From contig CAYWGR010000072.1 in the NCBI GenBank assembly GCA_964458015.1, forward strand, positions 1 to 25,689: a stretch of 25,689 nucleotides of DNA, given 5' to 3'. The stretch is from CAYWGR01 sp964458015. Lineage in GTDB: Bacteria; Planctomycetota; Planctomycetia; Pirellulales; Thermoguttaceae. Shown piece after piece: positions 7,087-16,002 of this stretch. The first letter of the stretch is position 1, and each line of letters opens with the position of its first letter. A model generated the notes under the pieces. The model had not been told where the DNA came from, made no database searches, and saw only the letters and a program-made list of their open reading frames with translations. The translations under genes and the position numbers were made by a program.

Positions 7087-9325
7087 CCGGGGCGGGTTGG
7101 CCGATTATTTCTCGAAACGGCTTGCGGGCCTTATAGCATTCGAGTTGTTCGCGAATGTTTTTTTCCTGGTCGGGCATTTTCAGGGCCGAAGCGAGGGCAA
7201 GGGCTTTTTCGGCGGAAGCAACGGCTTCGGGAAATTGTTGCGACTCGGCTTGGGCGGCGGCCAAGGTGGCTAGCGCCGTCGGATCTTTTTCTCTGGAAAG
7301 CTGGACGGCCCAGCCGGCTAAAAAGAGAGCGTCCTTGGCGTTGCGAATGGATTCGTCGGGACAAGTGGCCATGGCCCAGGCCAGTTGATGGACAACACCC
7401 ACATGATTGGGATTCAATTGAATCGCAAAACGCCATTGCTCCACGGCTTCGGCGTATTTTCCGATGCGGTAGAGAACCTTTCCCAAATTATTGCGAGCGT
7501 CGGTGTCGCTGGGATTGATTTCCAGAACTATGCGGAACTGTGCGATAGCGTCGTCTATTTTCCCAAGATCGACTAAGAGGCAAGCGATATTGTTGCGTGC
7601 TTGAAGGTAATTGGGCTTGATTTCCACGGCTTTCTGGAAGTAGGCGAGGGCCTCCTTGGGTTTGTTTTGTGCAAGATAGAGAAGGCCAAGATTGTAATAA
7701 GGATGTTGACTAAGTTTGATTTGCAGGGATTTATTGAATTGGTCGACGGCTTTATCGTACTGTTTTTGCTTCATCAGCAAATTGCCGAATTCGTTGCGGA
7801 TGTCGGCGTCGTCGGGGAATGCTTTGACCGCTTCGGAAAAAACGGAGGCCGCCAAATCTAGTTTTCCCTTCTTTTCCAAAGCTTGCGCGAAGCTGCAGAT
7901 GGAAATCGTACCTGCATTCGTGCAATCCAAATCGCGTTTCCAGAGCGATTCGCTGTCAACCCAGTAGGCTGTTTGAAGCCATGCGCAAAGAGCTAAAATA
8001 ACGATGATGGATGCTCCGGCCGCGCCGACCAACCAGCGGGGGAAATGCCATGAGGAAGCGATGCCTGCAACTCCCCAGACGACGGCGATATAGAGGCCGA
8101 TTTGCGTTATGTAGGTGTAACGATCGGCCATGGCGTGGGAGCCTAATTGCACAAGGCCGATCATGGGCACAAGCGTTCCGAGATACCAGAACCAGCCGAC
8201 GAAGAAATACGGACAACGGCGGCGCCAAATCACCGCGGCTGCGGAAACAACAAGCAAGAACACCAGGGATGCAAGGATGACCAGCGTTGTCAGGCTCGTT
8301 CCGGGGTGAGGATAGAAGACGGCCAGCCCGGCAGGATAAAAGAAGTTTTTAATGTAGAGGACATAGGAAACCAAGGCATTGCCGATGCGAGCGGAAGCCG
8401 GCATCTGCTGGAGAGAGGCAACAGCGTTTTCTTGCGTCATGGGGGCCATGATGCAAGCGATGGCAGACAGTAAGAACAGGGGGATTTTTTCGATCAGCAA
8501 TTGCCAGGGGAAAGAGCGAGAATGGGGGATTGCAGCATCCGCTTTATCATCACAAATATTCTCCGCGGTTACGGCGGTTTTGAAATAACCCAGTCGTTTC
8601 AGGGGCCAATAATCCAACAGCAGCATTAAGAAGGGGAGCGTGACCAACACGGGTTTGGACATTAGGCCGAGGGTGAAAAACAGCAGGATTGCGAAATAAT
8701 TGCCTTTTGAGAAAGGACGTTGGACGTAGCGGACATAAGCGCCGAGAGTCAGGACGAAGAATAAACCGCCGAGCAGGCCCTTGCGTTCGGCGATCCAGGC
8801 GACGGATTCGACATGCAACGGATGAACGGCGAAGAGGGCGGCCGCCATTGCGCTAGGCCAAAGGTTGCCGGTCATTCGGCGAAGCACCAGGAACAGTGCA
8901 ATGGTCGTGAGGCAGTGGAGTAAGACGTTGGTGAGGTGATGTCCCCGCGGGTTCAACCCGTAGAGTTGGCAGTCGAGCATGTGCGACCACCACGTAACAG
9001 GTCCCCACATGCAGCCTTCTCCGGTTCCGGTGAGCGACCAGAGGAACCCGTTTTCGGTTAGGCCCATGAGGACCATGGGGTTTTCATAAACGCACCAGTT
9101 ATCATCGTAGTTGAGAAAATCGTGGCCGAGGGTTTGGCCGAAAACCAATGCGACGGCCAGCACCAGCAATGCACAAATGGCCGCGACGGTGAAGGAAAAC
9201 CGGCGTGGAGGGTTTTTGGGCAAGTCGGCGGTCGGGGCTTGGCTGCTGTTTTCCGTGACGGGACAGCCGAGATCGGTTGACTGGGGTTTCGAGGCGTCGT
9301 TATCACTGTCTTGCATTGCCGTCAT
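7079..9325 (-). CDS. Polytopic GT-C glycosyltransferase-like protein with C-terminal TPR repeats
   Basis: 748 aa from ATG 9325, preceded by AAGGA with nine-base spacing. An upstream in-frame TTG at 9334 sits too close to that site. After a polar N-terminus of about 45 residues come roughly ten membrane segments (to about residue 440). A first-loop motif, FLNYDDNWCVYENP, resembles the acidic catalytic motif of GT-C transferases. HPLHVESVAWIAERKG resembles the equivalent loop of TMTC-type O-mannosyltransferases. The last 270 residues are TPR repeats, for example YYNLGLLYLAQNKPKEALAYF and ARNNLGKVLYRIGKYAEAV. Proteins of this layout probably transfer a lipid-linked sugar to exported proteins. 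It follows the platform-protein gene by 56 bases and may be the last gene of the secretion operon, where it could glycosylate pilins or cargo. Confidence 0.78.
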   Translation of the reverse strand: MTAMQDSDNDASKPQSTDLGCPVTENSSQAPTADLPKNPPRRFSFTVAAICALLVLAVALVFGQTLGHDFLNYDDNWCVYENPMVLMGLTENGFLWSLTGTGEGCMWGPVTWWSHMLDCQLYGLNPRGHHLTNVLLHCLTTIALFLVLRRMTGNLWPSAMAAALFAVHPLHVESVAWIAERKGLLGGLFFVLTLGAYVRYVQRPFSKGNYFAILLFFTLGLMSKPVLVTLPFLMLLLDYWPLKRLGYFKTAVTAENICDDKADAAIPHSRSFPWQLLIEKIPLFLLSAIACIMAPMTQENAVASLQQMPASARIGNALVSYVLYIKNFFYPAGLAVFYPHPGTSLTTLVILASLVFLLVVSAAAVIWRRRCPYFFVGWFWYLGTLVPMIGLVQLGSHAMADRYTYITQIGLYIAVVWGVAGIASSWHFPRWLVGAAGASIIVILALCAWLQTAYWVDSESLWKRDLDCTNAGTISICSFAQALEKKGKLDLAASVFSEAVKAFPDDADIRNEFGNLLMKQKQYDKAVDQFNKSLQIKLSQHPYYNLGLLYLAQNKPKEALAYFQKAVEIKPNYLQARNNIACLLVDLGKIDDAIAQFRIVLEINPSDTDARNNLGKVLYRIGKYAEAVEQWRFAIQLNPNHVGVVHQLAWAMATCPDESIRNAKDALFLAGWAVQLSREKDPTALATLAAAQAESQQFPEAVASAEKALALASALKMPDQEKNIREQLECYKARKPFREIIGQPAPEK

Positions 9326-9381
9326 ACGTTTCAATCCTTATCGGCTGTGGGACAATCCATGTCGGTGGTGGGGAAGGAGAA

Positions 9382-10575
9382 TCAGGGTTGCTTGCTGAGG
9401 CTGAAGATGGGCAACATCAATGCCAGTCCGATCGTGCCCACGACGACGCCCATCATGCTGATCATAATCGGTTCGATGAGGCTGGTGGTGGCTTTGAGCG
9501 AGGTTTCCACTTCGCCGTCGTAGTAGGTGCTGACTTTTTCGAGCACTTGATCGAGTTTGCCGGTGTCTTCTCCGGCGGCGATCATTTGCACTAAAACTTT
9601 GGGGAACAGGGGATTGCCTTGGAGGATTTCGCAGATGCGTTTTCCGCCGGCGACTTCATCGAGGACTTTCTGCCAGAGCTGTTCGTAGAAGTAGTTCGAG
9701 GAGACGGCGCCTGCCAGACGGATGGCTTCCATGACCGGCACGCCGCTGGCCAACATCGTGCCCAGGGTTCGGATACTGCGGCTGATCGTGACTTTGCGAA
9801 ACATGGGGCCGATGATGGGGGTATTGATTTTCAGCCAATCGATGCATTGGCGGCCGACGGGGGTGGTTCGTCCGTAGAGGAAGCCGGCCACGAGAGCCGC
9901 GGCGCCCAGCAGCCAGAGATACCAGTGGTGCAACATGGCGTCGGAAAGGGTCATCATCAGGATGGTCGGCTTGGGCAACTGGGTGCCTTTCGACTTAAAC
10001 AGGGGCGTGAATTTGGGAAGAATGTAGGTTAGGAGGAAGATGGTCACGCCGGTTGCCAGCACCATCATGACCATCGGATAGGCCATTGCCGCGCGGACTT
10101 TCGATCGGGTTTCCATTTCCTTCCGCAGGTAGGTGGCGATGCGGTTGAGCATGGGGCCCAGCGAGCCTGTGGCTTCGCTTGCTTTGACGAGCGAGACATA
10201 GGTTTTATCGAAATGCTTGGGATGTCTGGACAAGGCCGCGGAAAAATCTTGTCCGCCCTCGACCTGTTCCTTGAGGTCTTTCAGGATACGGCGCAGGGTC
10301 GGGTTCGACTCTTGGTCGACGATTCCGGCCAGGGCCGTGGAGAGGGTGATGCCGGTATCGACCATGATGGCCAATTGGCTGGTGACGTAGATCAGATCGG
10401 TTTTCGAGACTCGTTTGGGGAAGAGTCCTTCGTCGTTTTCCTCGTCGATTTCGAGGATATGGAAACCGTCGCGGCGGAGTTGTTGCGAGGCATCCTCGAC
10501 CGAGGCAGCATCGATGCTCCCCGTGTGGATGTTTCCCATCGGATCTCGGACGCGATATTGGAAAGACGTTGCCAT
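9382..10575 (-). CDS. gspF: Inner-membrane platform protein GspF/PilC
   Basis: 397 aa from ATG 10575, where the protein begins FQYRVRDPMGN as family members do and has the usual length. The longer frame to 10680 overlaps the ATPase gene and was rejected. It contains two T2SF domains (about residues 60-190 and 265-385) and three membrane segments: near 165-190 (following KVRAAMAYPMVMMVLATGV), near 215-240, and at the C-terminus (IMISMMGVVVGTIGLALMLPIF). A typical repeat motif is LGTMLASGVPVMEAI. The protein sits in the cytoplasmic membrane and couples the assembly ATPase to pilin insertion. It lies 52 bases after gspE. Sequence alone cannot separate GspF from PilC. Confidence 0.93.
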   Translation of the reverse strand: MATSFQYRVRDPMGNIHTGSIDAASVEDASQQLRRDGFHILEIDEENDEGLFPKRVSKTDLIYVTSQLAIMVDTGITLSTALAGIVDQESNPTLRRILKDLKEQVEGGQDFSAALSRHPKHFDKTYVSLVKASEATGSLGPMLNRIATYLRKEMETRSKVRAAMAYPMVMMVLATGVTIFLLTYILPKFTPLFKSKGTQLPKPTILMMTLSDAMLHHWYLWLLGAAALVAGFLYGRTTPVGRQCIDWLKINTPIIGPMFRKVTISRSIRTLGTMLASGVPVMEAIRLAGAVSSNYFYEQLWQKVLDEVAGGKRICEILQGNPLFPKVLVQMIAAGEDTGKLDQVLEKVSTYYDGEVETSLKATTSLIEPIMISMMGVVVGTIGLALMLPIFSLSKQP

Positions 10576-10627
10576 GAACCTAGCTCGAATTTTGTGTAGA
10601 ACGGTCTCAGGTATGAATGTTTTGTAT

Positions 10628-12355
10628 TTAGGTTGCTGGTATGGTGGAAATGTCGCCGACGATATGGAAAATCTCTTCAACGGTAGTGATGCCTTCGCGG
10701 ACTTTTCGGAAGCCGTCGTGGGCCAGGGTGATTATGTTGTCGCGGAGGGCGATTTTTCGCAGATTGCCGATGGTGGGATCGGCGACGATCATGTCGCGCA
10801 GTTCATCGCTGACGACCAATAGTTCGTGGACGCCGAGGCGTCCTTTGTATCCGGTGTTTCGGCAGGCCTTGCAGCCCATGCCTTTGTAGTATTCGGGGAA
10901 TTCATGGCCCATGCGTTCGAGAGCTTTGCGGATCGTGCGCGGCGGTTCGTAGACGGCGCGGCACTTCGCGCAGATGCGACGGACCAGGCGCTGGGCTAGG
11001 ACCATGTTCAATGCCGCGCCGATCAGATACGGTTCGACGCCCATATTAATCAGCCGGGTGATGGCGGAACAGGCGTCGTTCGTGTGCAGCGTGCTGAAGA
11101 CCAAGTGGCCCGTCAAGGCGGCCTGGATGGCGGTGCGGGCGGTTTCCTCGTCGCGGATTTCGCCGACCATGATGATGTCGGGATCTTGCCGCAGCAATGT
11201 GCGCAAGGCCTTGGAGAACGTCATGCCGATTTTTGTCTGCACCTGGAACTGGTTGATCAACGGCAGATGGTATTCGATGGGATCTTCGACGGTGCAGACG
11301 TTGTTTTCCATCGAGCTGATGGCGTTCAGCGCCGCGTAGAGGGTTGTGGATTTACCGCTGCCGGTCGGACCTGTCACAAGAATAATACCGTTGGGCGCTT
11401 GGATGTTTTGCCGCAAGACGCTTAAAATATCTTCGGCAAATCCAAGGTCTTCGAGATTCAACGAGACGGCGCGTGTGTCGAGGACGCGGATGACCGTTTT
11501 TTCGCCGTGGGTTGCGGGGAAAGTGCTGACGCGGAGGTCGATTTTCCGGCCTTCGAGCATTACGTGGACGCGGCCGTCCTGCGGTAGCCGTCGTTCGCTG
11601 ATATCCATGCCGGCCATGATTTTGATTCGGCTTGTCACGGCATTCAGCAGATGCTGCGGCACTTCGAGAGCCTTGTGCAACCGGCCGTCGATCCGGTAGC
11701 GGACTCTCATACAGCGTTCGGCGGGCTCGATATGGATATCGCTGGCGCCCTCTTTCACGGCGTTGAATATCACATAGTTCACAAGCCGGATGATGGGCGA
11801 TTGGCCCGCGATTTCCTCGACATCGCCGATGTCCTCGATGGCCTCTTCGATCAAGGTGACGTCGGCCGTGTCGGAATCCTCGATGATATCGTCGATCACG
11901 AAGACTTTGGAATTCGGCAGCGTCGTAATCATCCGCCGAATGTCCTTGGGACTGGCGGCGACGATTTGGACTTGGGTGTTGGTTAGCCCTCGAATCTCAT
12001 CGATTAAGAACAGGTTCGACGGTTCGGAAACGGCGACGGTCAATATGCCGCGGACCAGAAACAGGGGGAGAACGAGATTTTTTTCGATATACTCGCGCGG
12101 CAAGATATCGACGATTTTGATATCGAAGAGCCGTGCATCGAGTTTGGCATAGGGCACGCCGTATTCATAGGCCAAACACTCAACCACCTGGTCCTCGGTG
12201 CAATATTCGAGTTCGACGAGGATTTCCCCGAGCAGTTTCTTTCGCCCTTCCTGCTTTTGATGCTCGAGCGCGGCCTGCAAATCGCCGGGCGTAATGTAGC
12301 CCTTGTCGATCAGCAGACTGCCGAGGCGTCGGGGAGTAAAGGTGGCGGTGGGCAT
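10628..12355 (-). CDS. gspE: Assembly ATPase GspE/PilB
   Basis: 575 aa hexameric ATPase that powers pilin or pseudopilin assembly from the cytoplasmic face. The N-terminal GspE-N/MshEN domain covers about residues 5-140, beginning LGSLLIDKGYIT. The catalytic half contains Walker A GPTGSGKST (329-337), the Asp box TVEDPIEY (355-362), Walker B DPDIIMVGEIRD (391-402) and the His box HTND (424-427). A zinc-binding tetracysteine, CAKC (462-465) and CKAC (495-498), is typical of GspE/PilB and absent from PilT retraction ATPases. All catalytic motifs are intact. No Shine-Dalgarno sequence is seen: the bases before ATG 12355 are pyrimidine-rich. A palindrome lies about 50 bases upstream. Confidence 0.96.
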   Translation of the reverse strand: MPTATFTPRRLGSLLIDKGYITPGDLQAALEHQKQEGRKKLLGEILVELEYCTEDQVVECLAYEYGVPYAKLDARLFDIKIVDILPREYIEKNLVLPLFLVRGILTVAVSEPSNLFLIDEIRGLTNTQVQIVAASPKDIRRMITTLPNSKVFVIDDIIEDSDTADVTLIEEAIEDIGDVEEIAGQSPIIRLVNYVIFNAVKEGASDIHIEPAERCMRVRYRIDGRLHKALEVPQHLLNAVTSRIKIMAGMDISERRLPQDGRVHVMLEGRKIDLRVSTFPATHGEKTVIRVLDTRAVSLNLEDLGFAEDILSVLRQNIQAPNGIILVTGPTGSGKSTTLYAALNAISSMENNVCTVEDPIEYHLPLINQFQVQTKIGMTFSKALRTLLRQDPDIIMVGEIRDEETARTAIQAALTGHLVFSTLHTNDACSAITRLINMGVEPYLIGAALNMVLAQRLVRRICAKCRAVYEPPRTIRKALERMGHEFPEYYKGMGCKACRNTGYKGRLGVHELLVVSDELRDMIVADPTIGNLRKIALRDNIITLAHDGFRKVREGITTVEEIFHIVGDISTIPAT

Positions 12356-12405
12356 GGGCGGAGGTCAGGGGATGGAAGGTCGAAGGTTGCGGGTAAGCGG
12401 GGAGT

Positions 12406-12430
12406 CATGCCCACGATAATCGTGGGCATG
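12406..12430. repeat. Perfect 12-bp palindrome upstream of gspE
   Basis: CATGCCCACGAT and ATCGTGGGCATG flank a single A. It lies in the 112-base spacer between the STAS gene and gspE. As RNA it would form a 10-bp stem with an ATAAT loop and no T-run. It may be a dispersed REP-like palindrome or an operon-internal processing or attenuation site. Confidence 0.65.
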
Positions 12431-12467
12431 GCACCCGCGGTTTTGGGAAAGATGCGGTAAAAAACTC

Positions 12468-12794
12468 CTAGTGAAAACTTTTCACGGCATCGACCACATT
12501 GTCGAACACTTCGATTTGCTGGTCGAGTCGGGTGATTTCGAGGATCTTTCGGTTTGTCAGGTTCGTGGAAGCGATTTTCGATTCCCCACCGGCATCGCGG
12601 AGCTTATCTTGGACGTTCAGCAAAGCGGTAAGCCCCTTGCTGTCGAGGAGTTCGGTGGAATCGACGTCGAACACGACATTTTGCCGCTCTAAGTTGGCAA
12701 CACACGATTCAAACGCTTCGCACTGCTCGGCGCCGAGTTCCTCGGGCGTATGGACCACGATAACGTCGCCGAAAATTTCCGAAGGCAGATTCAT
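12468..12794 (-). CDS. STAS-domain protein (anti-sigma-factor-antagonist type)
   Basis: 108 aa, essentially one STAS domain. The phosphorylation segment is ELLDSKGLTALLNVQ, with Ser52 in the place of the regulatory serine of SpoIIAA (family pattern DSxGL). The preceding strand VVFDVDST also fits. Such proteins switch partner binding by serine phosphorylation. No serine kinase of the anti-sigma type is encoded in the window. It starts 29 bases after the response regulator gene, within the kinase-regulator-STAS block of the secretion locus. No ribosome binding site is seen before ATG 12794; the spacer reads as degenerate 7-bp units instead. Confidence 0.88.
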   Translation of the reverse strand: MNLPSEIFGDVIVVHTPEELGAEQCEAFESCVANLERQNVVFDVDSTELLDSKGLTALLNVQDKLRDAGGESKIASTNLTNRKILEITRLDQQIEVFDNVVDAVKSFH

Positions 12795-12823
12795 GGTTGT
12801 CGGTTAGTAGTTAGGGCTGCTTG

Positions 12824-13210
12824 TTAAACGGTGACGGCTTCTTCTTGGAGTACGCTGTTGACTCGCTGCAAAAGTTCGCGGGGGCTAAAGGGTTTGGCGA
12901 TGACGGCCATGACGTTCCATTTAGCAGCAAGATCGTCGTGCGAAAGCTCGTAGCCTTTGGCCGTCAGCATGAAGACGGGCAAATCGGCCGTTGCGGGGTT
13001 TTCACGCACTTTTTGCACGAGTCCCAGCCCGTCGAGTCGCGGCATTTGATAGTCGGTGATTAAGATGTCGGGTTTTCGTTCCTGGATGGCTTCCCAAGCT
13101 TCTTGACCGTCGCCGGCGATGCGAACATCGTACCCGGCTTTTTTCAGCTTGAATTCGGCCGCTCGGAGGATGTGAATCTCGTCGTCGCACAGCAGGATGT
13201 GTTTACTCAT
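12824..13210 (-). CDS. Single-domain (CheY-like) response regulator
   Basis: 128 aa from ATG 13210, giving the canonical start KHILLCDDEIHIL. The longer frame to 13474 runs into the kinase gene and was rejected. All receiver-domain residues are present: acidic pair Asp9/Asp10, phosphoacceptor Asp53 (LITDYQMPRLDG), Thr in FMLTAKG and Lys in VIAKPFS. There is no output domain, so it must act by protein contact, as CheY or PilG/PilH proteins do. It lies 62 bases after the histidine kinase gene and directly before the STAS gene, so the kinase is its likely phosphodonor. Confidence 0.94.
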   Translation of the reverse strand: MSKHILLCDDEIHILRAAEFKLKKAGYDVRIAGDGQEAWEAIQERKPDILITDYQMPRLDGLGLVQKVRENPATADLPVFMLTAKGYELSHDDLAAKWNVMAVIAKPFSPRELLQRVNSVLQEEAVTV

Positions 13211-13272
13211 GGCATCACTCGAAGGGGTATAAGAAATGAAAAAACAATGCAGGTAAATAGCCTCTCTATTAT

Positions 13273-14766
13273 TTAGTCCCTTGCTCCGGTTTGACCGGTG
13301 CAAGGCAATGTGACGATAAAAGTGCTGCCTTTTCCCAAAATGCTTTCCACGGTCAGTTTTCCGCCATGCACATCCTCGATGATATGTTTGGCCAGCGGCA
13401 AGCCGAGGCCCGTGCCTTGGGCCATCTCCTTGTCTTTTTTCACGCGATAAAACTTTTCGAAAACGCGTTGGCAATCGTCCTCGCTGAGTCCGACGCCGGT
13501 GTCTTGGACTTCGAATCGCACTTGTCCGTCGCTCATGCGGCTGCGGAGGGTCACTTGGCCGCCGGGGTGCGTGTATTTGATGGCGTTGCTAAGCAGATTG
13601 ATGGCGGCCTGCAAAAGCATGTCTCGGTCGGCCAGTACGCCCAGGTAGAGCGGGCTGAGTTCGTTGACCAGTTGGATACTTTTGCTTTCGGCGGAGGGCT
13701 GAACGACATGCAAGGCTTCGTCGAGCAGTTCGTTCAACGAGCGATGCTGCTTGCTGACGCTTACGACGCCTGCTTCGATTCGGGCCAAATTCAACAGATT
13801 ATCGACGAGCCGTTGGAGGCGATCGGTTTGGCCGTTGATGACGGAGAGGAATTCCTCGCGGGTTTCTTCATCTTCGGCGTCGCCGTCGGCGAGCAGCTCG
13901 ACATAGGCCTTGATGCCGGCCAGGGGCGTTTTCATTTCGTGGCTGACGGAGGAAACGAATTCGGCGTTTCGTCTTTGCAGGGCTTTTTGGTCGCCGATAT
14001 CGCGGAGCACGACCACGGCGCCCTCGGAGGCGTTTTCGGCTTTTTCATGTTCGTTTTTGGCGCCCAATTTTATCGCCGTGGCCCTGTACCAATGCGATTG
14101 CCCCGCGGCATCCGGTATTTCGACTTCATCGGTGCGCGCGACGTCCAGTTTTCGTTGCCGGGTGGTCGTCAGCAGATGGAGGAGCTTTTGGCAGTGAACA
14201 AGTTGGGCGATTGCCCTGGTTTCGGTCTTGGCGGATTCGATGTGGAACAGTTGCTCGGCGCTGGGGTTGGCCAAAATCAACTCATCGTAATTGTCGATAG
14301 CCAATAGGGGATCCGAGAGTCCCGAGAGTATTTGGCGGATTTGCCGGGCTTCAGCAATGGCCCTGTGGCAGCGTACTTCCAAGGGTGCGCGGGATTGTTC
14401 CAAATCGTTGATCCGCTGGTACAGCTTCATGATCGTCGAGCGGACCTTATCGACCAATTCATACCAAGGGTTGCTCGGCGAAAGCGGAGGCAGATCGGGC
14501 ATGTTCAAATCGGTGTACATGCCCTGGGTGTCGAGACGCCAGAGGGCTTCGAAATGGCGGGCGGCGAGGCGGCTTTCTTGCTTGCTTTTATGCCGGAGCA
14601 CCAGTGCGGCGCCGCTGATGAGCACCAATCCGAACAACAAAATCATTGTGCGAAGCTGCCACCACTGATCGTGAACGATCAATCCCGCGGCCCAGGCAAT
14701 GCATAAACAGGCCACAAGAGCAAGCATCACGCTGATCAGAAGTTTTTCCGTCTTCGAGTCGTTCAT
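13273..14766 (-). CDS. Membrane sensor histidine kinase with PAS-like domain
   Basis: 497 aa. Two membrane segments lie at about residues 9-31 and 40-57 with almost no periplasmic loop, so it probably senses an internal or membrane signal. A coiled region and a PAS-like domain (about 140-255, ILSGLSDPLLAIDNYDELIL) follow. The kinase core has the H box SSVSHEMKTPL (His276), N box NLLSNAIKYT, G1 DTGVGL and G2 GTGLGLPLAK, all intact. This is the PhoR/WalK-like architecture. AGGA lies four bases before ATG 14766. The response regulator gene follows. The 126-base spacer upstream, after the TPR lipoprotein stop, shows no confident promoter. Confidence 0.95.
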   Translation of the reverse strand: MNDSKTEKLLISVMLALVACLCIAWAAGLIVHDQWWQLRTMILLFGLVLISGAALVLRHKSKQESRLAARHFEALWRLDTQGMYTDLNMPDLPPLSPSNPWYELVDKVRSTIMKLYQRINDLEQSRAPLEVRCHRAIAEARQIRQILSGLSDPLLAIDNYDELILANPSAEQLFHIESAKTETRAIAQLVHCQKLLHLLTTTRQRKLDVARTDEVEIPDAAGQSHWYRATAIKLGAKNEHEKAENASEGAVVVLRDIGDQKALQRRNAEFVSSVSHEMKTPLAGIKAYVELLADGDAEDEETREEFLSVINGQTDRLQRLVDNLLNLARIEAGVVSVSKQHRSLNELLDEALHVVQPSAESKSIQLVNELSPLYLGVLADRDMLLQAAINLLSNAIKYTHPGGQVTLRSRMSDGQVRFEVQDTGVGLSEDDCQRVFEKFYRVKKDKEMAQGTGLGLPLAKHIIEDVHGGKLTVESILGKGSTFIVTLPCTGQTGARD

Positions 14767-14892
14767 GAAATCCTAACGTAAAGAAAACAGTTTCGTCCCT
14801 ATGGACGCCGCCAAGGATCTTCAGCGCAGGGCTTTGGATTCTTTGATTCAAGCAGGATGACAAAGGCGGTTATCGGTAGATGCCGACAAAGG

Positions 14893-16002
14893 CTAACGGA
14901 CGACCTTGTACTTCGGATCGAGAGCGCGAGCCTGGCGGAAATGTGATTCCGCCGCCTCGTTCTGACCGAGTTTGGCCAACGTACATCCCATTAAAAGGTA
15001 GGATAGCGCACTCGACTTGTCCAACGAAAGTGCTTGCTGGAGTGCAACTTGGGATGATTTGTAATCACCCATTCGGTAGTAAGAGACACCTAACATGCGG
15101 TAGATTGCGGCGGAGTTGGGGAATTGCTTGGTCCCCGGAGTGAGGATTTCAACGGCTAGGTCGGGGCGGTTTGCTCGGAGGACGGCCCCGGTTGCGGCGA
15201 GCAGGATTTGCGGATTATTCGGATTAGTGGCGGCTGCTCGGCGGAAAGAGTCGAGGGCGGCGGGGGAAGAGCCCTGGGCCAGGCTCGTCATTCCGTTTCG
15301 GAGATGCTCGACGGCGGGGTCATTTTCGGCAATACCGGCAAATTCGACAGGATTGTTATTTCCGTTCCAATTGGCACGATCGGGCGAACCGGTCGCCGGA
15401 GCGGTATAAGCCACGGTTTCCACGGGTGCGTTGTCGAAGGGTTGGATGTTCTGGAGGGTTACGGCCTGCGGTTTTTGCAATCCGCCGCCGGCTGATTCGC
15501 GCGCGGATTGGTAAGCTGCGGAATAGGCCTCGTTTTGGGGCTCTATTTTCATGGCGCGCTCATAGTAGCCGAGGGCGTCTTGCATGTTGCCCTGGGCTTC
15601 AAGCGTCATCGCCATCGTAAAATGGACCTGGGCGTCGTTGGGGTAAGCGTCTATCGCGGCTTTGGCGTGTTGATATGCTTCCTGCGGATTGATTTGGGAT
15701 AGAAGCAGCTCGGCCATGAGAAGCCGCGCTTCGCGGTGGGAAGGATTTCTGGCGAGCAGTTTATCCAATGCTTCACGGCACCCTTTGGCATCGCCTTGTT
15801 CGTTCCAACGTGATTTGGCTGCTTCGAATTCGGCAAAATCGCGTTTCTGCTCGAAATGATCGACCAATTCCTTGTTGCGTTGTTCGCGTTTTGGCGTGAC
15901 ATCGCCTTGGGTCACGGTTTTCGGCAGGTGCATGCCCGCGCAGCCGACCAGTGAGGTGGTGGATAGCATTGCCACGCCAATCAAAGCGATCGCATACTTC
16001 AT
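14893..16002 (-). CDS. TPR lipoprotein, candidate secretin pilotin
   Basis: 369 aa. It has a short basic start, a hydrophobic stretch and the lipobox LVGC, so Cys21 should be lipidated. The next residue is Ala, compatible with outer-membrane sorting. TPR repeats occupy about residues 60-160 (for example AQVHFTMAMTLEAQGNMQDAL) and 230-365 (YRMLGVSYYRMGDYKSS), with a proline/asparagine-rich linker between them. The gene overlaps the secretin gene by four bases (ATGA, 15999-16002), which implies translational coupling. PilF/PilW/Tgl proteins are TPR lipoproteins that assemble PilQ secretins, so a pilotin role is a reasonable inference. They are usually shorter, with about six repeats and no long linker. 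Confidence 0.8.
   Translation of the reverse strand: MKYAIALIGVAMLSTTSLVGCAGMHLPKTVTQGDVTPKREQRNKELVDHFEQKRDFAEFEAAKSRWNEQGDAKGCREALDKLLARNPSHREARLLMAELLLSQINPQEAYQHAKAAIDAYPNDAQVHFTMAMTLEAQGNMQDALGYYERAMKIEPQNEAYSAAYQSARESAGGGLQKPQAVTLQNIQPFDNAPVETVAYTAPATGSPDRANWNGNNNPVEFAGIAENDPAVEHLRNGMTSLAQGSSPAALDSFRRAAATNPNNPQILLAATGAVLRANRPDLAVEILTPGTKQFPNSAAIYRMLGVSYYRMGDYKSSQVALQQALSLDKSSALSYLLMGCTLAKLGQNEAAESHFRQARALDPKYKVVR

Noticed and set aside
13211..13474. N-terminal extension of the response regulator by 88 residues
   Set aside because: It overlaps the end of the kinase gene in another frame and reads Arg/His-rich; the receiver domain begins exactly at ATG 13210.
13291..14307. Plus-strand open frame of 338 codons within the histidine kinase gene
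   Set aside because: The kinase boxes on the minus strand are complete; the antisense frame is Phe/Gly/Asp-rich shadow sequence.
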